From Atopococcus tabaci DSM 17538 (GTDB taxonomy: Bacteria > Bacillota > Bacilli > Lactobacillales > Carnobacteriaceae_A), in NCBI RefSeq assembly GCF_000429585.1, contig NZ_AUCD01000009.1, positions 1 through 46,561 of the forward strand: a stretch of DNA of 46,561 bases, read 5' to 3'. Positions within the stretch are counted from its first letter, which is position 1. Every line of letters starts with the position of its first letter. Position numbers and translations under genes: made by a program. Under the pieces are notes generated by a model. It saw nothing but the letters and a program-made list of their open reading frames with translations. It searched no databases and was not told the origin of the DNA. Positions 16,032-25,059 of this stretch are shown here, in pieces.

Positions 16032-16850
16032 TTACGGAATGATCAGTACTTGACCGACGCGGATGAGGTTCGGGTTGGTGATACGGTTGGCGGAAGCGAT
16101 TCGTTGAACCGTCACCCCGTAACGACGAGCGATGCTGTACAAGGTGTCCCCCGCGCGGACTGTATACACTTGGCCACTTGGGGCAGAAGACAAATTCAAC
16201 ATTTGAGAAATGGTCACGAAGCGGTAACCCATGCTCTTCAAGCGCGTGATGATGGTCGGCAAAGCGCTCGGGGTTCCGGAAGCGCCCGCCCCGGTATGCA
16301 TCAAAATGATGGCCCCTGGGGTGATACGGGACATGACGCGGTTGACGATGGTAGTGGCGGAATCTCCTCTCCAGTCAATCGTATCAATCGTCCACATGAT
16401 GGTACGCGTGTACCCGGCATCCCCTACCGTTTGCAACACACTGGAGTTATATGCCCCATAAGGAGGACGGAAATACGGTTTGGTTGTTCTTCCCGTCAAT
16501 TGTTGGATCAGTGTCTCTGTCCGCTGCAGTTCATTTCTCATCTGCGCAGCGCTGATTTGGGTGAAGTACGGATGAGTGTAGGAATGGTTCCCGATTTGAT
16601 GCCCTTGGCTGGCGATGTTACGGATTTTCTGTCCGTGATTCGCTGCTCCCGACCCGGTCAAAAAGAAGGTGGCTTTGACATCATGGGTAGAGAGTGTTTG
16701 AAGGATACGTGAGATATTTGCGCCATCCGCTCCATCATCAAAGGTGAGGGCCACGACTTTTTCCGTTGTGTTTCCTTTACTGACGACTTGAGACGGAGCC
16801 GCTGAAACTGGCAATGCAAAGGACATCAAAAAGCCGAGCAATAACGTCAC
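16032..16850 (-). CDS. Secreted polysaccharide deacetylase with C-terminal LysM domain; start region apparently frameshifted
   Basis: The open part is 272 residues. A hydrophobic signal sequence ends at PVSAAPS. A NodB-type deacetylase domain follows ([10 protein letters not shown], then HSYTHPYF with the metal histidines, RPPYGAYN and ILMHTGAG), and a LysM module ([19 protein letters not shown] ... GQVLIIP) ends the protein. It probably removes acetyl groups from peptidoglycan or another wall glycan. Only a GTG at 16850 opens this frame, without a ribosome site. Upstream codons in the same frame encode [12 protein letters not shown], a perfect signal-peptide N-region, but end at a TGA. An ATG at 16890 with GAGATGAGA upstream would join that frame if one G at about 16884-16886 were absent. 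A real or sequencing frameshift is likely. Confidence 0.85.
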   Translation of the reverse strand: MTLLLGFLMSFALPVSAAPSQVVSKGNTTEKVVALTFDDGADGANISRILQTLSTHDVKATFFLTGSGAANHGQKIRNIASQGHQIGNHSYTHPYFTQISAAQMRNELQRTETLIQQLTGRTTKPYFRPPYGAYNSSVLQTVGDAGYTRTIMWTIDTIDWRGDSATTIVNRVMSRITPGAIILMHTGAGASGTPSALPTIITRLKSMGYRFVTISQMLNLSSAPSGQVYTVRAGDTLYSIARRYGVTVQRIASANRITNPNLIRVGQVLIIP

Positions 16851-17017
16851 TAAGAGAGCAATGATGCTCTTTTTTCTCTTAGCCGTTCATGTTTCTCATC
16901 TCTTTTCAATCGCTAAGCAAAAATCAAGGCTTTCTTTACGCCTATATTATAACACTAACGTTACGAATGTTGCATAATTATTACACGGGAAAACAGAGAA
17001 CTTTTGAGGATAAATCC

Positions 17018-17047
17018 AAAAAAGAAGCCGGAAACAAGCCGGCTTCT
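17018..17047 (-). terminator. Terminator of the pyruvate kinase-like gene
   Basis: On the minus strand AGAAGCCGG and CCGGCTTCT enclose a 7-nt loop, followed by T6. Confidence 0.85.
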
Positions 17048-17061
17048 CTAAGTGGTACTGC

Positions 17062-18567
17062 TTATTCTTCTTCCATTTTTGCAATGCTCAACGCGCGCAG
17101 TTTTGGCGTTTTCTTATACTGGTGTTCCTGCATTTTTTCAAAAATTTGATGCAGCATGTCGACAGCTTCCACCACGTAGGCGCCTTTATTCAACATCACG
17201 CATTCCGCGCGGCCGCCTTCCGCCGCATCTGTCACTTCCGCACGGGTCGGGATGCCGGTGTTGATCATGTTGTCCAACACTTCCGTCCCCCATACCACTG
17301 GGATGTCCGCGGCTTCGCAGATCCACAAAATTTCCTGCTGCAATTCAGCCAGACGGATGTAACCCGTCTCCACCGCCAAATCGCCGCGTGCAATCATCAC
17401 ACTGAATGGATTCTTAGCGGATGCGGTCAAGAGGATGCGCGGAAGATTTTCCACTGCCTGCACGGTTTCAATCTTCGCCATCAACGCCATGCCGGCAGCT
17501 TTATCTCCAAGGATGGAGTGGATTTCCTGTTGAATCTGTACGATATCTTCCTCATCCCGGATGAAGGAACAGCCGATGATGTCCGCATGCTCGCAGGCGA
17601 AGGCCAGGTCTTCTCTGTCTTTCTCGGTCAACAGTTCGATGTCGAATTCCGTATCAGGAAAGTTCAAACCGTTTTCCGCTTTGATACGGATACTTGAACC
17701 ATTGACGTGCTTTACCTCGACAACAGCCTCTTCATCGGTTACTGATACCACTTTCCCTTCGACCGCCCCGTCATCGATGGAAACAGGGTCTCCTTTTTTC
17801 AGTGCTTGAAAAATCTGCGGGATGCTGCAGCCGACGGTGACTTTTACTTCGTCGTTCGGAGGCAGGTCCGTGTAGTTTCTGGTCAATCGGAACCGGTCTC
17901 CCGGCTTCACTTTCGGTTTTTTGCGGGTAGTGAAGATCCAGTCGATACGAATCTTCGGTCCCGCAATATCCATCAAGATTTTCACGTCTTTTTTCTTTTG
18001 ACCGGCCGCATGACGGATGTTTTCAATCATTTTCGTCCAAATCTTTGGATTGTCGTGGGCACAGTTGATACGGGCCACGTTCATTCCTTTGGCAATCAAA
18101 TCTTTCACGAGTTGCTTGTCTTTGGCGGCTTCCGTAGGCATGGTCACCATGATGCGCGTGCTGCGTTTTTTTGGTTTCTTCCCGAATAAGTCTTCCGCAT
18201 TCTGGAGGAGCCGCTCTTGGCCTTCCACAAACGATTCATACGACGGACGGGCCATCGGTGAAGACTCATCCGCCAGTTCTCCCAATGTGGCAATCACCGC
18301 TTCCAAGTTGCTGAGGGTTTTTGGTTCCAAGCGCCCCAAAGAAGACAATCCCCATGGACTCAATTCCGACTGCAGTCCCCGAATGTCCCGCCTTCTTAAG
18401 GCCAGATAATAACTCAAATTCTCTGCACTGTCGACAAAGGCATCCCGTTCAATCTTTGGTTCCCATTCTTTGAAAATTTCTCTTCCCTCAGAAGACACGT
18501 CGTCGTATAATTCGGTCATTTTTTTCAATAATGCTTTTGGGTCTTTTGCTTTTTTCTCTCGAGCCAT
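17062..18567 (-). CDS. Atypical pyruvate kinase homologue: extra N-terminal domain, no C-terminal regulatory domain
   Basis: A 501-residue protein. Residues 1 to about 135 are a charged helical extension that I do not recognise. From about 137 a pyruvate-kinase barrel begins: GMNVARINCAHDN (classical GMNVARLNFSHG), MDIAGPKIRID (classical DLKGPEIR), a B-domain-like segment, ALMAKIETVQAVENL with the catalytic Lys-Ile-Glu, MIARGDLAVETG, and GTEVLDNMINTGIPTRAEVTDAA. It ends shortly after the barrel, so the roughly 130-residue allosteric C-domain of normal Pyk is missing. It may convert phosphoenolpyruvate and ADP to pyruvate and ATP without allosteric control, or act on another enolate substrate. 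It appears monocistronic and lies away from any pfk gene. Confidence 0.85.
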   Translation of the reverse strand: MAREKKAKDPKALLKKMTELYDDVSSEGREIFKEWEPKIERDAFVDSAENLSYYLALRRRDIRGLQSELSPWGLSSLGRLEPKTLSNLEAVIATLGELADESSPMARPSYESFVEGQERLLQNAEDLFGKKPKKRSTRIMVTMPTEAAKDKQLVKDLIAKGMNVARINCAHDNPKIWTKMIENIRHAAGQKKKDVKILMDIAGPKIRIDWIFTTRKKPKVKPGDRFRLTRNYTDLPPNDEVKVTVGCSIPQIFQALKKGDPVSIDDGAVEGKVVSVTDEEAVVEVKHVNGSSIRIKAENGLNFPDTEFDIELLTEKDREDLAFACEHADIIGCSFIRDEEDIVQIQQEIHSILGDKAAGMALMAKIETVQAVENLPRILLTASAKNPFSVMIARGDLAVETGYIRLAELQQEILWICEAADIPVVWGTEVLDNMINTGIPTRAEVTDAAEGGRAECVMLNKGAYVVEAVDMLHQIFEKMQEHQYKKTPKLRALSIAKMEEE

Positions 18568-18675
18568 TCCGTTCCCCTTCCTTCCTGCTTCTTTCCTTGA
18601 TTATAACAACTTTCACAGTTAATCCCGCATACAACGCTTAACAGAAGGAAAGGAAAAACACATCAAGAAACACCG

Positions 18676-20283
18676 TCACCCTTGAATGTCCCGTTTGTTG
18701 TACCCGATGAATCCAATGATGGATGAACCAAGCGCAATCCCGCTGAGTGCCCATATCGGCGGCCACTCCATCTCTCCATAAGGAAGCTGCGGAATATGAT
18801 GAAATGGGGACAAATTGTTCAGCCAATCGGGAAAGTCCAACAAATTCCCGATATATAAAATCAAAAAGGCCAGTAAAACATACCCCCAAATCCATTTCGC
18901 TCCTCGGGGAATCCAACCGACAAGCAGGACCGTCAACCCCAACATGACCCAGACAGCCGGAAGATAAACAAAGCTCGCCTCAAGAAATGTCTGTAGTGAA
19001 AGGGAGTCTTCCATGACTTGGCTCGCGGAGAGATACAGACCCAGCCCGATCCCGGTCTGCATGAGAACAGACGCCACTAAACCAAGTCCAAGGTAGCTTC
19101 CCAACACTGTATTGCGTGCCACCGATCGGCTGTAAAAGTGCTCTGTCCGCTGGAGTTGTTCTTCTTTCACTAAACTCAAGACCACTGACAAAACCGGAGC
19201 AATTGCGAAGATAGATAAAATGCCAATGATGAGTGCGAGAAATTGATCGATGATCGCCGTCGGGTCCAGTCCGCCGGGAATAATTTGTTGAAACAGCTCC
19301 ATATCAGCAAAGTAGGTTTCAAAATCGCCCAAAACGGAGCCGGAAGCCACACTCATCAAGAATATTCCGACGACCCAGCCAATCAAAGAATTTCTTTCCA
19401 ATCGCCAGACCAACCCTGGAAAAGTTTTTAAGAAGTTGGAGGCCCGATCGTTTCCTTTGCGAGCGGGGAGAAACCCTGCCTACATATCCCGCTTCTTGTT
19501 CAAATAAAAAGCCAAAAGCGCAAAAAGTGCCGCACCTGATACCAATGCCCCAATCGGCCACCAGTCATTTTCCAAAAACACGTTCGTCCGCACGGTCCAT
19601 CCCAACGGAGACAGCAGCGACAAGGTGTCGCTCTGGACATCTCCCACTGCCCGCACAGCATACGCCAGAATCAACAAACCTAAGGAAAGGCCCTTGGTTC
19701 CCCGTGAAGATTCGGCCAGCTGTGCGCTTAAAGCAGTGACGCCTGCAAAAAACAACCCTGTGGCGGCAAGTACCGCCCCGTATAAAAACGATCCTTCCGT
19801 CATCATCGATTCATGCCCGAGCACAGCCAATCCGGCACCTAAAAGCAAAAACACCGATACATTTACCGCTGTGATCATTAAAATGGATGCACTCAAGTAC
19901 GCGAGACGACCGACCGGGAGCGCGCGTATCATTTCCAATCGGCCTTCTTCTTCATCCAGGCGTGTACTGGAACTGACCAGCAAAATGTTCATGACGGCAA
20001 CGGCAATGGCCGTAAACAGCAGCAACTCCGCTGCTAAAATCATGGCAATGGTGTAGCCTTTCAATGGATATGCTGGGCCAATCATTGCCACCATCGCAGG
20101 ATTTTGCACTGTCACAGCGAATCCTAAAATGTCTTCTTGCGTCCGATACACTTCTGGAAAAGCCAACGCCGCTGCAAGCGTCACACCAATGATTCCTGTC
20201 ACCCAAAGCAGGATTTCCAATCGGTTCTGCCGGAAAAGAAGCCTTGTGATGCGGCCCGTCCCTTTAAACAAATGACTCTTCAT
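18676..20283 (-). pseudogene. ABC exporter permease (two-repeat, polyketide-exporter type) interrupted by an in-frame amber codon
   Basis: The sequence encodes one permease of about 535 residues with two homologous halves of six hydrophobic helices each. The first half ends ...FYLNKKRDM, then TAG (19480-19482), then the same frame continues AGFLPARKGNDRASNF into the second half, which ends YNKRDIQG at 18676. No frameshift is needed: both halves are in one frame. In intact relatives this junction is a short linker, so a single nonsense change is the simplest reading. An internal GTG at 19413 could restart the second half. The gene follows its ATPase with an ATGA overlap. Substrate is unknown; relatives export antibiotics or lipids. 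Confidence 0.85.
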
Positions 20284-21194
20284 CGGCCGGCCCCTCCTTT
20301 GGAAACTTCCCCGCCTGTTCGTTCGTAGTGGCGCATAAACAAATCTTCCAGTGTCGGCGGCGCACTCTCCAGTTTCAGTATGCCGTGTGGGCTGATGCGG
20401 CGGATGACCTGGTCCAAGTCTTCCGTGTCCACTTGGAATTCGGCATGCACACCCGTCTGCTGCACTTCATGCACACCCGTCCATTCATTCAAACTTGTCA
20501 ACGGATCGCGCGTTTCGACCGTTAATTTTGACCGTGTCAGATGCCGCAGTTCATCCAAGGTTCCTTTTTCGATGATTTCTCCTTCGCGGATGATGGCCAC
20601 CCGGTCACACAACTTCTCCACTTCCGAAAGAATGTGGCTCGACAACAACACGCTTTTTCCCTGGGCTTTGACTTCCAAAACCAGTTCCTGGAAAATGCGT
20701 TCCATCAACGGATCGAGTCCGGAAGTCGGCTCGTCCAATACATACAAATCCGCATCCGAGGCAAACGCTGCAATCAAGGCGATTTTTTGTCGATTTCCTT
20801 TGGAATAAGTCCGGCATTTTTTTGTCGGATCCAAGTCAAACCGCTGGATCAGTTCATCGCGACGCGCCGTGTTTCCGTTGCCGCGCATACTCAAAAACAG
20901 GTCGATGACCTCGCCACCGGTCAAGTTAGGCCACAGATTGGCTTCTCCCGGAACATAAGCGATCCGCTTATGGATGTCCACCGCATCCTTCCACGCATCT
21001 TTTCCAAAAACCGTCACCTTTCCAGCAGTGGGCTTCAGCATCCCCAACAACACACGGATGGTCGTCGATTTTCCGGCTCCATTCGGTCCGATGAAGCCAT
21101 ATATTTCCCCTTTGTCCATTTTCAACTCAATGTTTTTCAATGCTGTGAACGAACCGAATCGTTTAACCAATCCGTTTATTTCCACTAAACTCAT
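20280..21194 (-). CDS. ABC exporter ATPase, partner of the interrupted permease
   Basis: A 304-residue ABC ATPase of the DrrA/CcmA type. Walker A is GPNGAGKST near residue 40, the signature is degenerate YSKGNRQ, Walker B is LYVLDEPTSGLDP, and the switch histidine is in SSHILSEVEKL. A C-terminal domain of about 90 residues follows, as in drug exporters. GAGGGGG before ATG 21194 sets the start; an upstream in-frame codon at 21299 lacks support. Its stop overlaps the permease start by four bases, so loss of the permease would leave it without a partner. Confidence 0.9.
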   Translation of the reverse strand: MSLVEINGLVKRFGSFTALKNIELKMDKGEIYGFIGPNGAGKSTTIRVLLGMLKPTAGKVTVFGKDAWKDAVDIHKRIAYVPGEANLWPNLTGGEVIDLFLSMRGNGNTARRDELIQRFDLDPTKKCRTYSKGNRQKIALIAAFASDADLYVLDEPTSGLDPLMERIFQELVLEVKAQGKSVLLSSHILSEVEKLCDRVAIIREGEIIEKGTLDELRHLTRSKLTVETRDPLTSLNEWTGVHEVQQTGVHAEFQVDTEDLDQVIRRISPHGILKLESAPPTLEDLFMRHYERTGGEVSKGGAGR

Positions 21195-21310
21195 ATCGCT
21201 TTCCCCCTCTTTGTCTCCACAAAAACACTCCCACGCACGCAATATGTACGTATACAAAGTGTAGCCTTTTTCACTGAACCGGGTCAAATTCATCAGCAAT
21301 CAAATACAAA

Positions 21311-21361
21311 AACTCCCGAAAGCCCGTCACAAAGAACGTTTGCGATGACTCTCGAGAGTTC
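21311..21361 (-). terminator. Terminator after the OadB-like gene
   Basis: On the minus strand AACTCTCGAGAG and CTTTCGGGAGTT can pair over about nine positions with a long loop and are followed by TTTTTG, ten bases after the stop at 21371. Confidence 0.65.
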
Positions 21362-21370
21362 CCACTACTT

Positions 21371-22501
21371 TTAACTGAAAAATTGAAGCAATACCCCGGC
21401 AGCTACTGCTGAGCCGATGACTCCGGCCACATTCGGACCCATGGCATGCATCAGCAGGAAGTTGGTGGGGTTGGCTTTTGCGCCTTCTTTTTGCACCACC
21501 CGTGCGGCCATCGGAACAGCGGATACTCCTGCCGAGCCGATCATTGGATTGATTTTCCCTTTCGACAGAACGTACATCACTTGACCCATCAGGATACCGC
21601 CTGCAGTTCCGGCCGCGAAAGCCGTCAAGCCCAAAAGGATAATCAATCCTGTTTCAACCGAAAGCAGCACATCCGCTTCTGCTTTGGCGCCGACACTGAT
21701 TCCCAGAAGAATCGTGATGATATACATAAAGGCATTCTCAAGGGTTGCAGCGATTTTAGGCACTCGGCCGCTTTCTTTCACTAAATTCCCCAACATCAGC
21801 ATTCCAATCAATGGAGCGGAAGACGGTACAAGCAGCGTGGTGAACAAAGTGACGACAATCGGAAACACAATTTTTTCTTTTTTGGAAACCGGGCGCAGTT
21901 GTTCCATCTTGATTTTCCGCTGTTCGGGAGTGGTCAGCAGCCGGATGATCGGCGGTTGGATGATCGGGACCAGCGCCATGTAAGAGTACGCAGCCAACGC
22001 AATCGACGACAGCAATCGAGGCGCCAATTGACTCGCCACATAGATGGCGGTCGGCCCGTCCGCTCCCCCGATAATCCCGATGGAAGACGCTTCCGGACCA
22101 GTCATGCCGAGAGCGATGGCGCCAAAGAAGGCCACAAAAATCCCGATCTGCGCTCCCCCTCCCAATAAAAGTGTGACAGGATTGGCAATCAACGGACCAA
22201 AATCAATGGTGGCGCCTAAACATAGGAAAATCAACGGCGGGTAAATCCCCAGTTCAACGCCTTGGTAAAGGTAATAAAGCAGTCCGCCTGCACTGTCGGC
22301 TGTCGGCGGAGCCATCAACCCGCCCAAGGGCAAGTTTACCAGCAGCATGCCGAAAGCAATCGGCAACAGTAAGTATGGCTCATACCCTTTTTTGATGGCC
22401 AAATAAAGAAAGAGAGAGGCGATGCCGATGGTTACGACTTCTTTCCATGACAAAGCCATCAACCCGGTTTCCTGCCAGAATTCGAGTAACATCTCAAGCA
22501 T
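21371..22501 (-). CDS. Sodium-pumping decarboxylase beta subunit (OadB/GcdB/MmdB family)
   Basis: A 376-residue polytopic membrane protein. It has hallmark sequences of the beta subunit that couples carboxybiotin decarboxylation to sodium export: LIFLCLGATIDFGPLIANP, GIIGGADGPTAIYVASQLAP (with the essential aspartate), and NPMIGSAGVSAVPMAARVVQ with NFLLMHAMGPNVAGVIGSAVAAG near the end. AAGGAGAG precedes the ATG. The gamma-like gene lies 57 bp upstream. No alpha (carboxyltransferase) or biotin-carrier gene is in the window. Confidence 0.92.
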   Translation of the reverse strand: MLEMLLEFWQETGLMALSWKEVVTIGIASLFLYLAIKKGYEPYLLLPIAFGMLLVNLPLGGLMAPPTADSAGGLLYYLYQGVELGIYPPLIFLCLGATIDFGPLIANPVTLLLGGGAQIGIFVAFFGAIALGMTGPEASSIGIIGGADGPTAIYVASQLAPRLLSSIALAAYSYMALVPIIQPPIIRLLTTPEQRKIKMEQLRPVSKKEKIVFPIVVTLFTTLLVPSSAPLIGMLMLGNLVKESGRVPKIAATLENAFMYIITILLGISVGAKAEADVLLSVETGLIILLGLTAFAAGTAGGILMGQVMYVLSKGKINPMIGSAGVSAVPMAARVVQKEGAKANPTNFLLMHAMGPNVAGVIGSAVAAGVLLQFFS

Positions 22502-22558
22502 GAAAGTTTCTCTCCTTTCACTTCCCCGCAGTCATCGTCAACACGTATGATTCAGCGA

Positions 22559-22879
22559 TTATGTGCTGTCAGAAACGGCTCCTTTTGCATTCATCCGCTC
22601 GACAGAAACAACCGTATACTGATTGTCCGGAGTTTCTTCGTTTGCGACAATCAACGCCGTCAAGGCCGCTACCATTTCAGGATCTTTGTTGAGCGGAAGC
22701 GTGTCTGGAACAGGTGCTTTTTCAAGGCCAGACCGTGGGGCAGGCGCTTTTTCAGACGGGGGTTCCTTGAAAATGTACTTGAATGTCATTGTCACCAACA
22801 TCAGACCGACTAAAACCAGAAAGACCATTGCAATGGACGTAAAAGCAATCAACAGCGCTTCTGTTAAACTCAACCCCAT
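22559..22879 (-). CDS. OadG-family small subunit of a sodium-pumping decarboxylase
   Basis: A 106-residue protein with one N-terminal membrane helix (LLIAFTSIAMVFLVLVGLMLVTM), then a Pro/Ala/Lys linker and a short C-terminal domain, matching OadG gamma subunits, which assemble the complex and bind zinc or biotin-enzyme partners. AAGGGAGG precedes the ATG. It is the first gene of a two-gene unit with the beta subunit. Confidence 0.8.
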   Translation of the reverse strand: MGLSLTEALLIAFTSIAMVFLVLVGLMLVTMTFKYIFKEPPSEKAPAPRSGLEKAPVPDTLPLNKDPEMVAALTALIVANEETPDNQYTVVSVERMNAKGAVSDST

Positions 22880-22991
22880 TCAGATTCCTCCCTTTAAGAA
22901 ACCGCTTACTTTTTTGCCGAACGATGTCTATTCAAATACACGATGGTTTGGTATACTAGGCCCATCAACGAATAGAAAGCGAGTATTTGGT

Positions 22992-23513
22992 ATGACGACT
23001 GACGAAACCGTTTATTACGCCACTCTTTCTCACCCTGATTGGCCGCTCGTTTTAGCTGCAACCGAAAGAGGATTTTGCTTCTTGGGTTCATTAGGAAAAG
23101 ATGTCTCTGAACTCCAAACATGGGTACAAAAGACGATTCCTCGCGCCGAATTGAAACAAAGCGAAGAAAAACTGTCTCCTTTCGCTGCGCAATTCACTGA
23201 ATATTTCGAAGGGACACGTACCACTTTTGACTTCCCTTTGGATATGCGCGGCACCCCGTTCCAACAATCCGTCTGGCAGGCACTCCTGGACATTCCTTAT
23301 GGGCAAGTGCGCACATACAGCGACATCGCCGAGCACCTGCAAAAACCGAAAGCGGTCCGAGCGGTCGGATCCGCCATCGGAAAAAATCCGGTTATGATTG
23401 TGGTTCCTTGTCACCGTGTCATTCAAAAAAGCGGCGCCATTTCCGGGTACAGAGGATCCCTGGAAATGAAACGACAATTACTGAAACTCGAAGAAGCCCC
23501 CATCACCGGATAA
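22992..23513 (+). CDS. ogt: Methylated-DNA-protein cysteine methyltransferase
   Basis: A 173-residue suicide repair enzyme that takes the methyl group from O6-methylguanine onto its active cysteine. The motif VVPCHRVI puts the cysteine at residue 140. GTPFQQSVWQALLDIPYGQVRTYSDIAE is the DNA-binding helix-turn-helix, and AVRAVGSAIGKNP carries the arginine finger. I chose ATG 22992 because family members begin about there; its ribosome site is weak. A TATACT box at 22952-22957 may be its promoter. Confidence 0.95.
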   Translation: MTTDETVYYATLSHPDWPLVLAATERGFCFLGSLGKDVSELQTWVQKTIPRAELKQSEEKLSPFAAQFTEYFEGTRTTFDFPLDMRGTPFQQSVWQALLDIPYGQVRTYSDIAEHLQKPKAVRAVGSAIGKNPVMIVVPCHRVIQKSGAISGYRGSLEMKRQLLKLEEAPITG

Positions 23514-23587
23514 CCTTCATTGTTGTTTCTAATACCGTGAGCAAAATTCCTGCCTTGAAAAAAGACGAGAGTTTTTGTGTTTCTATG

Positions 23588-24808
23588 TTACTTTTCTTCA
23601 AAATCAAATGAATCGATGGAATAATCGGTTGCTTGAATATCTTCAATGGCCAAGAATTGATCTGTCAATTCCACAGGAATGGTGAAATAAAGCGGCATCG
23701 CCGTATTCGGTTCCAGCACTCCAAAAGATTGTTCACTCAGGTGGTATGATTTCTCGTCCAAGAAAACCGTACCGACATCTGAACTGAAAGAAATGTCCAT
23801 CTTAATGTTTTTCATGGCAACAGGGGTTCGATTCACGATGACAAAAACAGCTGAAAGGCCTTCCGGGTACTCCAAGTAAAGACCGCTGTTGTGAATCGCG
23901 ACATCTCCCTCAATACCCACTTCTTCCGTATTGTTGAGAAGCTGCTGCAATTGAGACAACGTTTCGTCGGTTTCAACGGTAAACCCTGCTTCAATATCGG
24001 ATTCCTGAGGAACCAACACAATCTCATGGGGAGCGTCTGTTTCAGATCCAGAAGTTACTGTGGTATCCCCTGTATCCGGTGCCGTGCCCCTGCCTCCACG
24101 CGTATTTGAAATATCTTGCGTTTCGCTGTTGATTTCTTGGTAAGTAAACGAATCGATGGACAAGGTTTCATTGCGTGTCTCTATAATGTTCAACAACACT
24201 TCTTCTTTGTCCGTGTCGACGGTGATGTATAGTGGCATGGCGGTATTCGGTTCCAATACTCCGAAACTGTCTTCCGGGAGCTGAACCGGCGTCCGGTCCA
24301 TCACCATTTCTCCGTCTGCTGACCCGAACGACAATTCAGACTCCACATTGGTCATCGCCATGTCCGTACGGTTGACAATCAAGAAAATGGCGTCTTTTGA
24401 TTCCGCGTTATCCAAATATAATCCCGTAAAATGAATCGCCACGTCTTCCTCAACGCCCAATTCGTTCTCATCCGCTTCCAGCACCAACTGCTCCAACATG
24501 CGGAGTGCTTCATCGTTTTCAACGGTCAACCCTGCTTCAATGTCCGATTTTTGAGGCACAAACAAGATTTGACTCGCCGTGTCGTCCTCTCCCTGCCCAT
24601 TGCTCGGCACATTCCTTCCGCTTGTGCCCGTTGCGGAACCAGAGTCTGTCTCCGAGGTGTCGGCAGAGGTTCCTTCTTCCGCTGAAGTATCTTCCACAAT
24701 GGTTGTGTCAACGGCAACCCCCGCATCCGTTGTGTCTTCTGTTGTTCCGCCGCCTGCACATCCTACGAGAAAAAAAGCTCCCAATAACCACCCAACCGCT
24801 CTTTTCAC
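23588..24808 (-). CDS. Lipoprotein with two tandem copies of an unrecognised domain
   Basis: A 406-residue predicted surface lipoprotein. I start at GTG 24808, nine bases after AAAGGAG, giving KRAVGWLLGAFFLVGC with lipobox LVGC and the lipid cysteine at residue 17. A Thr/Ser/Asp/Glu-rich linker follows to about residue 75. Two copies of a domain of about 145 residues come next (about 80-224 and 261-406). Both share VPQ-SDIEAG-TVE-DE-L, DVAIH--GLYL, a hydrophobic strand ending IVNRT--AM-N, SFGVLEPNTAMPLY and SIDSF. A second Thr/Gly-rich linker joins them. I do not recognise the domain; its strand pattern suggests a beta-sandwich. Function is unknown. The gene is monocistronic, with a possible TATAAT at 24847-24852. 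Confidence 0.85.
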   Translation of the reverse strand: MKRAVGWLLGAFFLVGCAGGGTTEDTTDAGVAVDTTIVEDTSAEEGTSADTSETDSGSATGTSGRNVPSNGQGEDDTASQILFVPQKSDIEAGLTVENDEALRMLEQLVLEADENELGVEEDVAIHFTGLYLDNAESKDAIFLIVNRTDMAMTNVESELSFGSADGEMVMDRTPVQLPEDSFGVLEPNTAMPLYITVDTDKEEVLLNIIETRNETLSIDSFTYQEINSETQDISNTRGGRGTAPDTGDTTVTSGSETDAPHEIVLVPQESDIEAGFTVETDETLSQLQQLLNNTEEVGIEGDVAIHNSGLYLEYPEGLSAVFVIVNRTPVAMKNIKMDISFSSDVGTVFLDEKSYHLSEQSFGVLEPNTAMPLYFTIPVELTDQFLAIEDIQATDYSIDSFDFEEK

Positions 24809-24991
24809 TGTGTCCCACTCCTTTTTTAAGCCCACTCACCTTTCTTATTATAAGTATACGAAATCCCACCTTTATCCACTAATAATCTGCCCGGAATACA
24901 TCCAAGTCAATGAATATTTATTATTTCGGTTGGATGCGCTCCCCGGTTCCTCTTGTGAGTCAGAACAAAAAATCGATTGAAATCGCTATAA

Positions 24992-25021
24992 TTGACAGCG
25001 TTTAACTCGTTGTGCTAGATT
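24992..25021 (+). promoter_or_regulatory. Promoter of the TPM-protein/pspA operon
   Basis: TTGACA (24992-24997), an 18-bp spacer and TAGATT (25016-25021) lie 38 bases before the ATG at 25060. Confidence 0.6.
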
Positions 25022-25059
25022 GAACTTACGAATGAGTACGTGGAAAAGGAGTGGGATAT

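Noticed and set aside
18676-20283. Two separate half-size permease genes
   Set aside because: Both halves share one frame with only a TAG between them and linker-like sequence right after it, so a nonsense mutation in one gene fits better; independent halves remain possible only if restart at GTG 19413 is shown.
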